This document shows, piece after piece, positions 11,297-23,965 of a stretch of 64,000 bases of DNA; the stretch's first letter is position 1, and each line of letters begins with the position of its first letter. Made by a program: the position numbers and the translations under genes. The notes under the pieces are model-generated. The model saw only the letters and a program-made list of their open reading frames with translations. It made no database searches and had not been told where the DNA came from. Source of the DNA: Liolophura sinensis (taxonomy: Eukaryota; Mollusca; Polyplacophora; Chitonida; Chitonidae); assembly GCF_032854445.1 (NCBI RefSeq), contig NC_088305.1:8061606-8125605 (forward strand). The letters are read 5' to 3'.

Positions 11297-14089
11297 CTGA
11301 AAGATATTTTTACAGGTTCAGTTATATATGAAAAAAGATTCCTATACAAACAAAGCTTTTTGATGAATAACTAAGTTTTGCATTTAATTGCAGCATTATT
11401 TTGATGGAATTTAAAAATGACGTTTAAAGATTTTTGTGACTTGCATGTTTACAAAACCAACTCAGATCAACCACCAAATGATTTCATGAACAACTGTCAA
11501 GAGTTCAAAAAACAATGGTAAATTTGTGTCAAAGAGGTGAAAAAAGAAAAACCCAAATGAACTGATGATTTGTGGATGGCGTGATGAATGATAGAGATAG
11601 CCTGCATGTTACAATTATGGGGCGAATTATGTGTCCATCAATCATTTCTTACTGTCCTCCACACTTTGTTAAACTTTTTATGGCTAAGTTTGAGAAACCA
11701 GATCATGAAATTAAGTTGGTTGTATTGATTGGTAAGATCGATTCTTGGCAATGTTGGATCAATGTGGTATGGGTTGGTTAACAACATTGTGTTGTAGGAA
11801 TTATTTCTGGTTTGGTAAGACCAGTGAGTCAGTTTGTAATCGGATGCTAGAGACATTGTATACTTAATCCGTGACGCCGATTTAGTTCAGGATTGTAACA
11901 AGTGGTATGTTGTTTGACATTGTCTGCACAACGTGTTCATCAAGATTGCTGTTGTGTGTCAGTTGTTGTACATTTTTACTAGTAATTACATGTCTGATCT
12001 TTTGTAGAATGTCTCTACGAACTTCATTTTCTGTTGCATCCGAGTCGGTTTGCAGTGTAGAAATGATTTAATTCTCATTGCATGTGTTGAACCATTTGAC
12101 AGCCAGTTCTACTTAGATTTGTTTAATAAATTTTGTGTTATCACCGTGCTGTTTGGGTATATGCATTTATCACCAGTATCAACTGGATCAACAACATACC
12201 GTCTCCGTCTTTAGACTTCACAACAGCATGAAATCCATTATTTAGTGAAAGAGACAGTCTATGCATATTTACCGTTGCAATCAGCTCATCTTCAAACGTT
12301 TGAACAATACAGTCTCGCATGCGACGTGTTCCTCTCAGCTGCAGTGGGCAAATCCCGTCCGACTCTTTAGCCCGCTCACCATGCACTTAAACAGGTGAAC
12401 TCACGCACAAGACTTTGTCGAGCGAGCAAAAAATGTTAAAGAAAAGTCACACACGTTTGTTTGTGGATTTCAGTTTTTATTAAATACAGTTCTTAAACAT
12501 GGTGAACAAAGTATCAATAAAACACACACAAACATGCACATTGTTAGACAAGACAATAGCTTGCTGTTAAAATCTCTTTATTTAAATGGTACATAAATCA
12601 TTTTAGCAAAAACAACTGTTTAAAGGCTTGTTCAGTGTCTTCTTTAAGTCATGATTTTGCTCCACTCAAAATAAAGTTAGTAGAGATCGAGACGATTCTA
12701 ATAATATGGCGCTGCATCTGTGATAGGCAACATTAAAGCCAAACCAGGCTGCTGTGTATTTGTGTGCAAAATGCATACGAGATAGTTTGCAGTGTTCGTC
12801 AAAACATGTTATATATGGATTAAAGAAAAGCAATTATATCTTTCGAGGTTTCCAGGTGCAAAGTTTCTCAATAATTTGCTACAAGTTACGCCTTTACACG
12901 TTACGATCGAATGACATAAAAAAGATCATACATATCATGACATTGGACACAAGAATTGTCATCCTCTAAACAAAATCATAGCAAGAATATATCTTTCACA
13001 ATTACTGATTCGTATTATTCTGTTTGATTTTTAGAAATTAAATCGTCATCTCCCTCTTTAAAGGAAAAAAAGTCAACACTAAAATGAAGGGTATATCAGG
13101 TGAAAGACTATTAAACCACTAATCATGAAAATAGTTCGATTTATTGTTTTAGAATGGTTTTCAAACATCAGAAACTGCTTTGGTGTTTACTGACCCAGAA
13201 GGTATCAGTGACGACACCTACATATTCAATACTTTGTTTCAAAGTCTATTTGGCAAGTACATTCATAGATCAACATGTATATACATTTAATAAGATGAAA
13301 CTAAATGGTGTATGTTTGGTAACTGGCAAAAACCTGATGTGATTGTGATGTCACTGGTCCCGATATTGTCAGATAACGTATCCATAGATTTTTCGGTGAT
13401 GAAAAAGTGTTAAAAAAATATCAACAGTAAGTTTTGTGGACAGTTTTTAGTCGGCTTTCATCTGACACATAAATCAAGTTAGTGTTTTTTTTTCCTTTAA
13501 TAGTAGTAAAACAAATATGGTCCTGTATAAAAAAGGTCTTGAATCTCTGCTTAGAATGTGAAAAGTTTTCTGACCATCTATGTCTCATACTACGACCTTT
13601 TGAACTGACCATACTCCCTTGACAAATGTTCGCCATTCCCTTACCTTTTTCCATCTTAGGCAAAACAATCCCTCAGTGGTAAAATGTTTAGTAATTATGT
13701 CAAATTGCACTGATCAATTTGATTTTTAATCAGAATTTTCTTGAGTCGGAATGTTTACTAAATACCTTATGCGATGAGGTCATTGTGTTATAAAAACCCG
13801 TATGCACACATCAGAGTACCTATCTGATAAAATCTGACAGTGACTTATTGTGTTATATTAATGCAGTCAGTAACATCCGTTTTACAAGTGAATTTGAAAA
13901 TTACACAAATCAGAATAGACAGGTAATGATGTCAGGAAGAAAGGAAAACATAAACATACTCAATGTACGTCTGTTTAGTGTCATAAACAGAAAGTGGCTG
14001 TTTTTTTTTTCCAGACAAATAAATACGATGACTGGGATGACAAATACTGGTTCATCTCTGCCCTGCTCTCTAAATTTGACGTGTTTTCA
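11297..14089. other. Spacer between cassettes 4 and 5; no exon recognised
   Basis: No NPC-type E2 copy and no signal-peptide exon was found here. A minus-strand frame at 12386-12141 has no recognised domain. Several AATAAA or ATTAAA hexamers occur, none close behind the cassette 4 stop. Confidence 0.5.
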
Positions 14090-17000
14090 TCAAATGTCAC
14101 TGTAGCCCTTTTTTGGGTGCTGTCCTCGCCTTACAACGAACAATGTACCATCCTGAAAGTGTAAAAACAATAGGCTTGATCATTACACCGGATATGCGAA
14201 TATTACTTTTTAGCCTTAGCTGACAAAGTGTTATTTTACATTGGGTAATGCGCCGATATTTTTGGATTACTATTTCCTCTGTTTGAAAAGAGAGGAGGGG
14301 GAAGGGGGAGGGGGGGGGGCGTAAATATCGCCCTAAATATGGTGCTGCCTCACTGGAAATCCACGGCCATCCTTCGTTTACTAATTTCTCATTTCTTTAA
14401 AGATTTTCTTGGTTTTCTTTATTTTATTTTTGAAAATGTTGGGGGATGGAAGTCGCGTATTATGGACGTCCGGGATATAGATTTACTTGCCCTCACAAGC
14501 CCCGGCAGACGTGACCAGAATCCGACATTAGGTATGATTTCCTTTCCGGACGCTTTTCGGACGAAGATCTGGACAACTATTCCGATGGCAACGTACACAA
14601 TGATAAGTGCAAAAAATCTGGAAATGAAACATGGATCATTTGATTCATTCGCTGGGAGTATATTGAAGAGAGGCCATGAAATCAGTGTTAGCCTTGGTCA
14701 GCCGTCATGTTGTCAGCTGGTTTTTGTTATGTCAACCAAGTGAGGTTATTTTTTTTGCCCGTGTTTGTTTCTATATTCGTCCATTTGTCAGATGAGCGTG
14801 CTGATGAGCATATTTGGATGACACGGCTCAGCCTTAGCTGTGCCGGAGCTTTTTACCCTCGGAATGCCGTTTATGTTATTATATCCTTGATCTCATACGA
14901 TCTGAAAAATATACTCATGATCTTCAAACTGAGAGCCCCTGAACCAGACATTTACAGGATTCTGACATCTTCAACAAACCTTTACAAATTCTTCATTCAA
15001 AATAAAGTATACAACAACATAAACATGATCAGGCAAACCGAACAACTTTGTCTTACAAAGACATGACACAAAGATGTGTAAATGTTTCTTTGAAAACGCA
15101 GAGTTGTTCTGGCCATGCTAAGAGTAAGCAATGCAGAATATTATGAAAGTCAACCGCAAAGAGAGTAAAGCCTAAGTACTGAGGACAACTTGATCCCTGG
15201 AAATGCTCACATGTATGTTACACGTGATGACATTTTCAGTAATTCTTGACTAATGACGTCTAATAAATTGCAATTAACACCATTGCATTTTTTAACCTGA
15301 TTCTGCTTAACCTATGGTGCTAGAGGGCGTGTAATTTGCTTCTCTTATGCATTTACGTGAACAATTAGAATAAAACCCTGACTGAGGTAAACTGACAAAA
15401 GACCCCATTTCACCGGTCACTTGTGACCATTAGCCAACTATCACACTGTCGTCACTCCTGTGGTTTTACCGTCTATGCTGTAGCCGTATTTCCCTGGTCA
15501 TGTGTGATCATTTGCCAGCTATCACACTGTCGTCGCTACTCTGGTTTTTATTCTGTGAGCTGTAGCCGTATTTCCATGGTCATGTGTGACCATTTGCCAG
15601 CTATCACACTGTCGTCGCTACTCTGATTTTTATTCTGTGTGCTGTAGCCGTATTTCCCTGGTCATGTGTGACCATTTGCCAGCTATCGCACTGTTGTCGC
15701 TGCTCTGGTTCAACTCTATGCTTTACGTCTCTAATGTAACAGGTGAAATCCGGCCTGTTATCAATTTACATCAGCCGGGGCTTTGTTCTAAATGGCTATG
15801 TAAATGCCCAGAAACGAGCAACTTATGCACACCTCATCGCCATGGCCTAAACAGAATTAGGTAAGAAAAAATGCTATATTAATACAGTGCATCAGATGCC
15901 GCAGTTATTAGTCTCGACTTAACCTTTATTATACACTCACATGAAGTTGTCTTCGTTTATCATCATCACTTGTCCATTCCATGCTTGACGAAAAAGCCCG
16001 TAATTTTTTTTTATGGAAACGGTATTATAGCTGATATTTGTAATTCCTACTTACTGACATGCGCATTCGTCCATTTCGCATATAACACACACATAGGCTT
16101 TTGGGAAATACGATAGTCCAATCGATAATAACGATGTATTTCCCCGAGCGAAAAGAGACATTGTATAAATTTCGATACAATGATGTGCATCTACAGTAAC
16201 ATTTTTTGTCGGGAAGGTGGGAAAGACGATGGCGATAGCATGCTTCATTTCAGTCTACAAAATGACTACAAAAAATCTCTTTCATTGTTTGTACATCGCA
16301 AGTGTCAATCATTTTTACAATTGGGATGCATTCTTAGATCATGCACATAAGTGAAAACCAATATGTATGTATTTGCATACAGTGTTTACTGTATCTCATA
16401 AAGCCAATCATAAAGTGACCAAGATGTTTACATAGAAACACGCTGACCTCAGAGCAGGATCTTGCTCTATAGTGTATCGTTATCTCACGTCGCGATAAAT
16501 AACAAATCAGTGTCTGTGAGTATGTATCTTACACTTTACACTGGATACTGATGTTCAGGACATTACATGACTATTCATGAATAGTATTTTAAGCTGTACC
16601 CTAGTTATACATGAATCTAATTTTATCCCTTACACTGATTACTAATAAACTGTGTTTAACACTATACAATGAATAGTGATGATCCATGTTTGACACTGAT
16701 GAAGCGTGTTTAACACTATACACTGAATACTGATGAACTGTGTTTAACAATGTACACTGAACACTGATGAACTGTGTTTAACACTGTACACTGAATACTG
16801 ATGAACTGTTTTTAACACAATACGCTGAATACTGATGAACTGTGTTTAACACTATACGCTGAATACTGATGAACTGTGTTTAACACTATACACCGAATAC
16901 TGATGATCCGTGTTCAACACTGAATACTGATGAACCGGGTTTAACGCTATACACTGAATACTGATGAACTGTGTTTAACACTGTACACTAAATACTGATG

Positions 17001-20000
17001 AACTGTTTTTAACACTATACACCGAATACTGATGATCCGTGTTCAACACTGAATACTGATGAACCGGGTTTAACACTGTACACTGAATACTGATGAACTG
17101 TGTTTAACACTGTACACTAAATACTCATGAACTGTTTTTAACACTATACGCTGAATACTGATGAACTGTGTTTAACACTGTACACTAAATACTGATGAAC
17201 TGTTTTTAACACTGTACACTAAATACTGATGAACTGTTTTTAACACTATACCCTGAATACTGATGAACTGTGTTTAACACTGTACACTGAATCCTGATGA
17301 ACTGTGTTTAACACTGTACACTGAATACTGATGAACTGTGTTTAACACTGTACACTAAATACTGATGAACTGTTTTTAACACTATACGCTGAATACTGAT
17401 GAACTGTTTTTAACACTATACGCTAAATACTGATGAACTGTGTTTAACACTATACGCTGAATACTGATGAACTGTGTTTAACACTATACACTGAATACTG
17501 ATGATCAGTGTTCAACACTGAATACTGATGAACCGGGTTTAACACTGTACACTGAATACTGATGAACTGTGTTTAACACTGTACACTAAATACTGATGAA
17601 CTGTTTTTAACACTATACCCTGAATACTGATGAACTGTGTTTAACACAGTACACTGAATCCTGATGAACTGTGTTTAACACTGTACACTGAATACTGATG
17701 AACTGTTTTTAACACTATACGCTGAATACTGATGAACTGTGTTTAACACTATACGCTGAATACTGATGAACTGTGTTTAACACTATACACCGAATACTGA
17801 TGATCCGTGTTCAACACTGAATACTGATAAACCGGGTTTAACGCTATACACTGAATACTGATGAACTATGTATAACACTATACACCGAATCCTGGTGATC
17901 CGGGTTTAACACTATACACCAAACACTGATGATCCATTTTTAACTCTATACACTGAATCCTGATGATCCGTGTTTAACACTGAATACTGATGAACCGGGT
18001 TTAACACTATACACCGAATACAGATGAACTGCGTTTAACACTACACACTGGATACTGATGATCCGTGTTTAACACCATACACCGAATACAGATGAAGCGT
18101 GTTTAACACTATACACTGAATACTGACGAACTGTGTTTTACAATGTACACTTAATACTGATGAACTGTGTTTTACAATGCACACTTAATACTGGTGACCC
18201 GGGTCTAACACTATGCACCGAATACTGATGATTCACTTTTAACTCTATACACTGAATCCTAATGATCCATGTTTAAACCTGAATACTGATGAGCTGTGTT
18301 TTACAATGCACACTTAATACTGGTGATCCGGGTTTAACACTATACACTAAATACTGATGAACCGCGCTTAACACTATGTACCGAATATTGATGAACCGGG
18401 TCTAACGCTATACATTCAATACTGATGAACTGGGTTTAACATTATACCTCTTACAGTGATGAACAGAGTATTGCAATAGATACTGTTAAACAGGATCCAA
18501 CTCGTTACATTGGAAATTGATAAACAGGATTTTACACCGTAAACCAGAATTAGATGAACAGAATCTATTCTGTACGGTTGATCCGGTTCGTTCACTGTAC
18601 ACTGATGAACAGGTTCTTACACTGTTTACTGGGTAATGATGAATTTGATGACTGACTATATGTTGGATATTGAGCGATGTCTTAGACTGGATACTGTTAA
18701 TCATGATATTACGCTACACTCTGGATCTATGCGTGAAAACAGAACCAATAAGGATCAATAATCAGGTCAATAATCGCTGGAGACTGGCCAACAGGATTAT
18801 TGTTATTCATCTGATTGGTATTATACGCCGTACTCAAGAATATTTCACTTATGCGAAGGTGGCTAACATTATGGTGGGAGAAAACCGGGCTTGGGAAACC
18901 CACGACCATTCCCAGAATGCCGACAGACCTTCCCACGTACCACCGGGGAGGAAGCCAGCATGAGCTGGACTGGAACTAACAGCGACTACGAGCCCGCAGA
19001 ATCAATCACCGGACATTGACTAGAGATGACCATTATCTTAGACAATACACTGGACACATATGAGCAGAACGTTACACTGCACATGACATTTCGATTAAGA
19101 CAATATTATACAAACCGCTGGTGACTAATAGACGGGATCTTTCAATATATGCTGAGATGACTTTCAGCCATAATCATTCACTACATTCTCTGGATACTGA
19201 TAAAAAGGTATTACACTATTCACCTGGATACTGGGAATATGATCTTAAACTATACACTTAATACTTCTGAATAAGATTTTAAGCTGTAAAATGAATACTT
19301 GTGGAGAAGATCTTTAAGTATACGGTGAATACTTGTGAAGAAGATCTTGGACTGAACACATATTGCGATATACAGTACACTAGATAGTGATGAAGTGAAT
19401 AGTTGTGAACGCGATCTTGAACTTTACTGTTAAAACTGGTGAATTGGATGTGAAGCTATACAGTGCATAGAGGTGAACATAATCTTAAACGATACGCTAG
19501 ATCGTTTACATAATGCTGAACTATACACTGCATATTGTTAAACATGATCGTACACTATTCACTGGACATAGGTAAAACAGAACCTTGGCCTATATACTGG
19601 ATATGGACAAACAGGATATACAAGTGATAAAGGCGATCAGGATCTTAAACCTATCCACTGTATACTGGCGATCAGGATCTTAAACCTATCCATTGTATAC
19701 TGGCGTTCAGGGCCCAAAACCTATCCATTGTATACTGACGTTCAGGGCCCAAAACCTATCCATTGAATACTGGCGTTTAGGGTCTAAAACCTATTCATTG
19801 GGTACTGGCGTTTAGGGTCTAAAACCTTTCCATTGTATACTGGTGTTCAGGGCCCAAAACCTATCCATTGTATACTGGCGTTCAGGGCCCAAAACCTATC
19901 CATTGTATACTGGCGTTTAGGGTCTAAAACCTATTCATTGGGTACTGGCGTTCAGGGCCTAAAACCTATCCATTGGGTACTGGCGAAAAAGGTCTAGAAC

Positions 20001-22156
20001 TTATTCGCTGTATACCGGCGAACAGGATGGAAAACCTATCTATTAGAAAATGGCGAACAAGATGCAAAACCTATCGATTAGATACTGGCGAACAGGATGC
20101 AAAACCTATCTATTAGAAAATGGCGAACAGGATGCAAAACCTATCAATTAGATACTGGCGAACAGGATGCAAAACCTATCTATTAGAGAATGGCGAACAA
20201 GATGCAAAACCTATCGATTAGATACTGGCGAACAGGAGGCAAAACCTATCGATTAGATACTGGCGAACAGGATGCAAAACCTATCTAATAGAAAATGGCG
20301 AACAGGATGCAAAACCTATCGATTAGATACTGGCGAACAGGATGCAAAACCTATCTATTAGATACTGGCGAACAGGATGCAAAACCTATCTATTAGATAC
20401 TGGCGAACAGGATGCAAAACCTATCGATTAGATACTGGCGAATAGGATGCAAAACCTGTCTATTAAATACTGGCGCAGAGGATGCAAAATTCATCTATTC
20501 GATACTAGCGAACAATCTAAAACTGTCTAAAACCTATTCAATGGATACTGGCAAACAGACTCTAAAACCTATCCACTGGATATTGGCGATCAGGGTCTAA
20601 GACATATCCACTGGACATTGATGGAGGACACCAGGGGTACTTACACAATGCACAGTATACTGCCCACTGAGAGCCCTCCTCCTCCTCCTCCGGAGGGCGT
20701 GGGCGATGGTGGGTTCGAAGTGGGACAGGCGTACTTTCCGGTATATTCCATGTTCTGAAAGTAAAAGACAGTTTTTGCTCTTTTTTTAATTGGAACAACA
20801 AAGAACGAGCATAAGAGCACTGTTTAATATAAATATGTCGGTTAGTAAATTTGTGTAATGTAAATGTGGCGTTCAGCAAGATTGTTGACACTATTTTTTC
20901 TAAAATTTGGAATTATGATCTGCTCATTTTAGCCAATATATATTTCATTCCAGCAGGAATATAGAGTTTCTTTTTTCTCACATGGTTACATCATCTAATG
21001 AACAACATATTCATATCTTAACTTTTCCAAAAAGCCTGTAAAAGAAACCCACACTAGAAATATCTGCCCCAAACTTTAAAAAAACTAGGTTTATGTAAGT
21101 TTGGGTTTCAGCAAAATTCTGTTTTCTATCTCAAACTCGGGACTCAGAAGCCGATGTCAATTCTCGTCAGCTACTGGTAGCATGAGCACTGGAAAGCCGC
21201 TCCCTTTACACAACCTTAAAGTCTGGTAGAAAAGGAGACAAGAGCTAAGACGTTTGAAGGTGATCGTTCGTCGTTTGATTCATATTTTAGACCGCACTGT
21301 TTGAAAAAACTGAAAAGTGCACCAAGTAACACTATTCTACTGATAAACACGAGAAAAAGTGGAGCCGAATTGTGATAACGTTTGCATTTACATGTCATAA
21401 CTTTAATTCGACGAAATGTTAGCTACAAGTAAAAATCGATTGTATATATTCACAAAGTTAGTACGTAATTTGCTTTTGACGCTGCTATTTATTCCCATAA
21501 AAATATTTTCACCTTGAAACCTGGGCCCACTTTATACATTGTACATTTAATGTATCAGTTATCACAATAAAGAAACTCCGAAAAGTCATTTTGATATAAT
21601 GGTCTATAATAAGAAATCGTCCGTTTGAATTTGGACCGGACTTTACGTCGCCGTTACAAATGGCAGACTTCTCATATTGACAGGCAAATGTTCCATATAA
21701 GAAGAAATGCAGCCTTGGTATGACTTACGTATTCCGCCTGTATGGTAGGATCTTCTCCTGTCGCCGTAACCTGCCCAGGGTCCTGACTTTGATCACATGT
21801 GAGAGTGACGTAGGTTGTCCTGACCAAAGAATGCAAAACAACACGTGAAAACGTAGAAATAAATATCATTTAGAAAGTTGATTTCATAGTATCAAAATTA
21901 TCGTTATTAGGGGTAACACTTCTCGTATATAGCTCACATTCTAATTCTACAAACTAGTTGAAATCACTCTTAGTTTCGAACCAGCAACTTCAGAGTCAGG
22001 ATCCAAATCAAGGTCAGTGCATGTCAGTCGTTTAGACCACTTGATGGAATACACTTTGAGCAATCCAGGTAGAGTAGATTAGATCTGTCACCTGTACACA
22101 TATATTAAATGAATTCTGACTTACCATACTGGGTTCTGTGAAATATTATAGAAACA

Positions 22157-22205
<49 letters not shown>

Positions 22206-23965
22206 AACAAACAATCACTGGGTAACATTTATAAGAAAGGGTGTCTACCTTTTAAACATGCGCTTTATTGTACCTTGTCTGTCAAAGAGTTTTAAAACTG
22301 GAGAGCAATTGACATGTGTGACCATTGTTTAGTTGTTTACTACTTTTGTGGCACGTATGCGAGAGTGTAAAGCATGGACGCTTAGACACTTCGAAACATT
22401 CATCATAAAGCACTGGAGGTCAAAGCGGTATTCACATGGTCGCTTTGTCGTAAAAACAAACTTGCAGAATTCAGCATAATGTTGAAGTGTGAAACTTCAT
22501 TGGATTTTTGGTGAAAACCTATAATATGAAAGACAACAGCACAGTAAAACCGGATCAGTGACCATGGTATTTCAGTAGGCAAATGATCAAACATGCCTCT
22601 TGTCAATTTACCTCAGTTAGTGTTTTGTTCAAACTGTTCTTGTAAATGCTTAAATAGCAGCAAATTACACGTCCCTTAGAATCATGGCTTAAACAGAATT
22701 ATATATAAATATATATATATAAACATAACACATGTAGTTCAGTGATGGTAACTGCAATCTTTTAGAAGTTGCTGGCCTAGAATTACTCAAAGCGCTGTGT
22801 TATAATCACATATAACATACAATAACACGAAAACAATGCAATGCGGCTAGATCCCTGGGCTGTTTAGTCCACCAGTAGAATCCTGGTTGATGCTGGAATT
22901 CAACATTCAACAAAAGACCTACAGCACAGAGAGTACCGGTATGATGATTAGCAAATGGTCAAATAAGACCTCTTGCCTATTTAGGTCAGTTAGGGCTTAT
23001 TTTAACTATTCATGTAAATGCTTAAAAATAGCAGCACTTGACACGCCCCATAGCATCATGGCATAGGGATTAAATAAAATTTGGTAAAAAAAAATGGTGC
23101 AGTGAAATGAAGGTTATTCTATCTGCATTCCAGTACAACAAATCGCACCTTGGAAAAGCGGACTGAAAAGTGTATAAAACACATTCAACGTTTTCTATCC
23201 CTTTTTTCACTTCACACTTTATTTCCGCTTACAGGACGAAATGCCCATGCCATCATGATATTATTGGAATAATATGAATCGGTCATTGTTTTGAATGGGT
23301 GTATGCCTTCCAATGAGTTGTAGAGAATATAGTACCTCACTACTACAGTTTGCCTGCAAAACCGGTCTCTCGAAGTGAAAAGGGGGTCTTTTGGTACATC
23401 ACGAGTTATACCTTATAATGTTTGAATTTCCCTATGAAGTATGGGTCTTGCGAATGGTATATGAATGTCGGGTTTGACGCTGAGGTCTCATGTAAGTAAT
23501 TGAAACGCAGAGTAATCAAGGAGCTCAGAACTCAAGGACGTGAGAACCGTGCCAAGTGAACACAATGTAACGTGATTTTGTAAATTAAATCCTGAAAATA
23601 CAGAACAATACCGACCAGTAAGAGAACACGAAAGGAAATATACAACGTGTATTATCGCATAATATTGCAAAAGTGGGCTTTAAAATATATACAGAATTTA
23701 TTATATTCAGGATTTTTACTTTATACGTACGATAGCCATGTGCGATAGCAAAGGGAGAAAGAATTCGCCTAAAGTATTTTTATATATGTAAAATTCTATA
23801 TGTATAAATAAAATGGAAAAGAAAGTTTCCAAACCTTGTGACGTCTGTAGTAGCGGAGTACTGCAAAGTTAAGACACCTGACGAAGGATCTGTGGCAAAT
23901 GTGGCCGAGTCCTGGGTTCCCGTGGAGAAGTATGATGGCGGAGATCCCGGTTGAACCTGACAGGC
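14090..23965 (-). CDS. Cassette 4 (E3-E7): C-terminal half of MRH/M6PR-like membrane receptor with a GC-AG intron
   Basis: Exons: E3 23965-23835, E4 21819-21729, E5 20754-20645, E6 14617-14491, E7 14152-14090 (TGA). With E1+E2 it gives 263 residues. E3 begins ACQVQPGSPPSYF and has GTQDSATF; E4 has TTYVTLTCDQSQDPG and ends GEDPTIQAEY; E5 has YTGKYACP and a Pro/Gly stalk with six consecutive Gly, then LSVGSILCIV. The membrane segment is FFALIIVYVAIGIVVQIF, followed by VRKASGKEIIPNVGFWSRLPGL, the clearest match to the M6PR/Atg27-type tail. E7 has DGTLFVVRRG and ends GYSDI, a YxxPhi signal placed as in LAMP tails. The donor after E6 is AGG|GCAAGT, a good non-canonical GC site. Intron 5 is about 6 kb and is mostly minisatellite starting some 30 bp from the E5 donor. 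Confidence 0.84.
15340..15870. repeat. Dispersed repeat family R1, copy with expanded core
   Basis: Flanks of the 82-bp tandem block (AAACCCTGACTGAGGTAAAC before, GTAACAGGTGAAATCCGGCC and CGCCATGGCCTAAACAGAATT after) belong to R1. It is in intron 5 of cassette 4. Confidence 0.65.
15412..15720. repeat. 82-bp tandem repeat within an R1 element
   Basis: Three to four copies with an exact 82-bp step, marked by TGGTCATGTGTGAYCATTTGCC at 15495, 15577 and 15659. The unit is the core of dispersed family R1, locally expanded. Confidence 0.85.
16530..18480. repeat. 34-bp minisatellite array with shortened variant units
   Basis: More than fifty imperfect copies of a 34-bp unit, TACTGATGAACTGTGTTTAAC plus ACTATACGCTGAA. 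Shorter variants (CTGATGATCCGTGTTCAACA form) recur together with a CCGGGTTTAAC unit near 16890, 17020, 17505 and 17790, showing higher-order amplification. It fills intron 5 of cassette 4. Units contain no unique spacers, so this is not a CRISPR array. Confidence 0.93.
18481..19600. repeat. Degenerate minisatellite bridge, interrupted by a SINE
   Basis: Diverged units with the same rhythm (tactg...gat...aaac...ctatacact) connect the 34-bp array to the 35-bp array. A minus-strand SINE (18806-19010) is inserted in it. The shared motifs suggest one ancient array that later amplified separately at both ends. Confidence 0.6.
18806..19010 (-). mobile_element. SINE family 1 inserted in the minisatellite
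   Basis: CGCCGTACTCAAGAATATTT, TATGGTGGGAGAAAACCGGG and GGAGGAAGCCAGCATGAGC are present in the expected order. It interrupts the degenerate part of the array in intron 5 of cassette 4. Confidence 0.85.
19600..20610. repeat. 35-bp minisatellite array
   Basis: Nearly thirty copies of a 35-bp unit, GATACTGGCGAACAGGATGC plus AAAACCTATCTATTA, with a GTTCAGGGCCC sub-variant on the left. The array begins about 30 bp past the E5 donor of cassette 4 (20645), within its intron 5. Unit length and the TACTGGCGATCAGG...TTAAACCTAT intermediates link it to the 34-bp family. Confidence 0.92.
22158..22203. repeat. (AT)n microsatellite
   Basis: About 22 uninterrupted AT dinucleotides in the intron between E3 and E4 of cassette 4. 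Confidence 0.95.
22555..22860. repeat. Dispersed repeat family R1, copy a
   Basis: Holds GGCAAATGATCAAACATGCC, TAGTGTTTTGTTCAAACTG, ATCATGGCTTAAACAGAATT and GGCCTAGAATTACTCAAAGC, shared in the same order with 49012-49286 and 32435-32720. Confidence 0.7.
22905..23085. repeat. Dispersed repeat family R1, copy b
   Basis: AGCAAATGGTCAAATAAGACC, TTCATGTAAATGCTTAAA and CATAGCATCATGGCATAGG follow the R1 order; shorter than copy a. Confidence 0.65.

Noticed and set aside
12141-12386. Minus-strand 81-codon frame (starting MHGERAKESDGICP)
   Set aside because: No known domain and no sign of being an E1/E2 copy; it has a possible donor (ACG|GTAAAT) but no supported partner exon.
14339-14743. Plus-strand 134-codon frame
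   Set aside because: It is the antisense shadow of cassette 4 E6, whose minus-strand reading has conserved residues and splice sites.
16530-20610. CRISPR-like regular repeats of 34/35 bp
   Set aside because: There are no unique spacers between units and the setting is an intron of an animal gene; it is a minisatellite.
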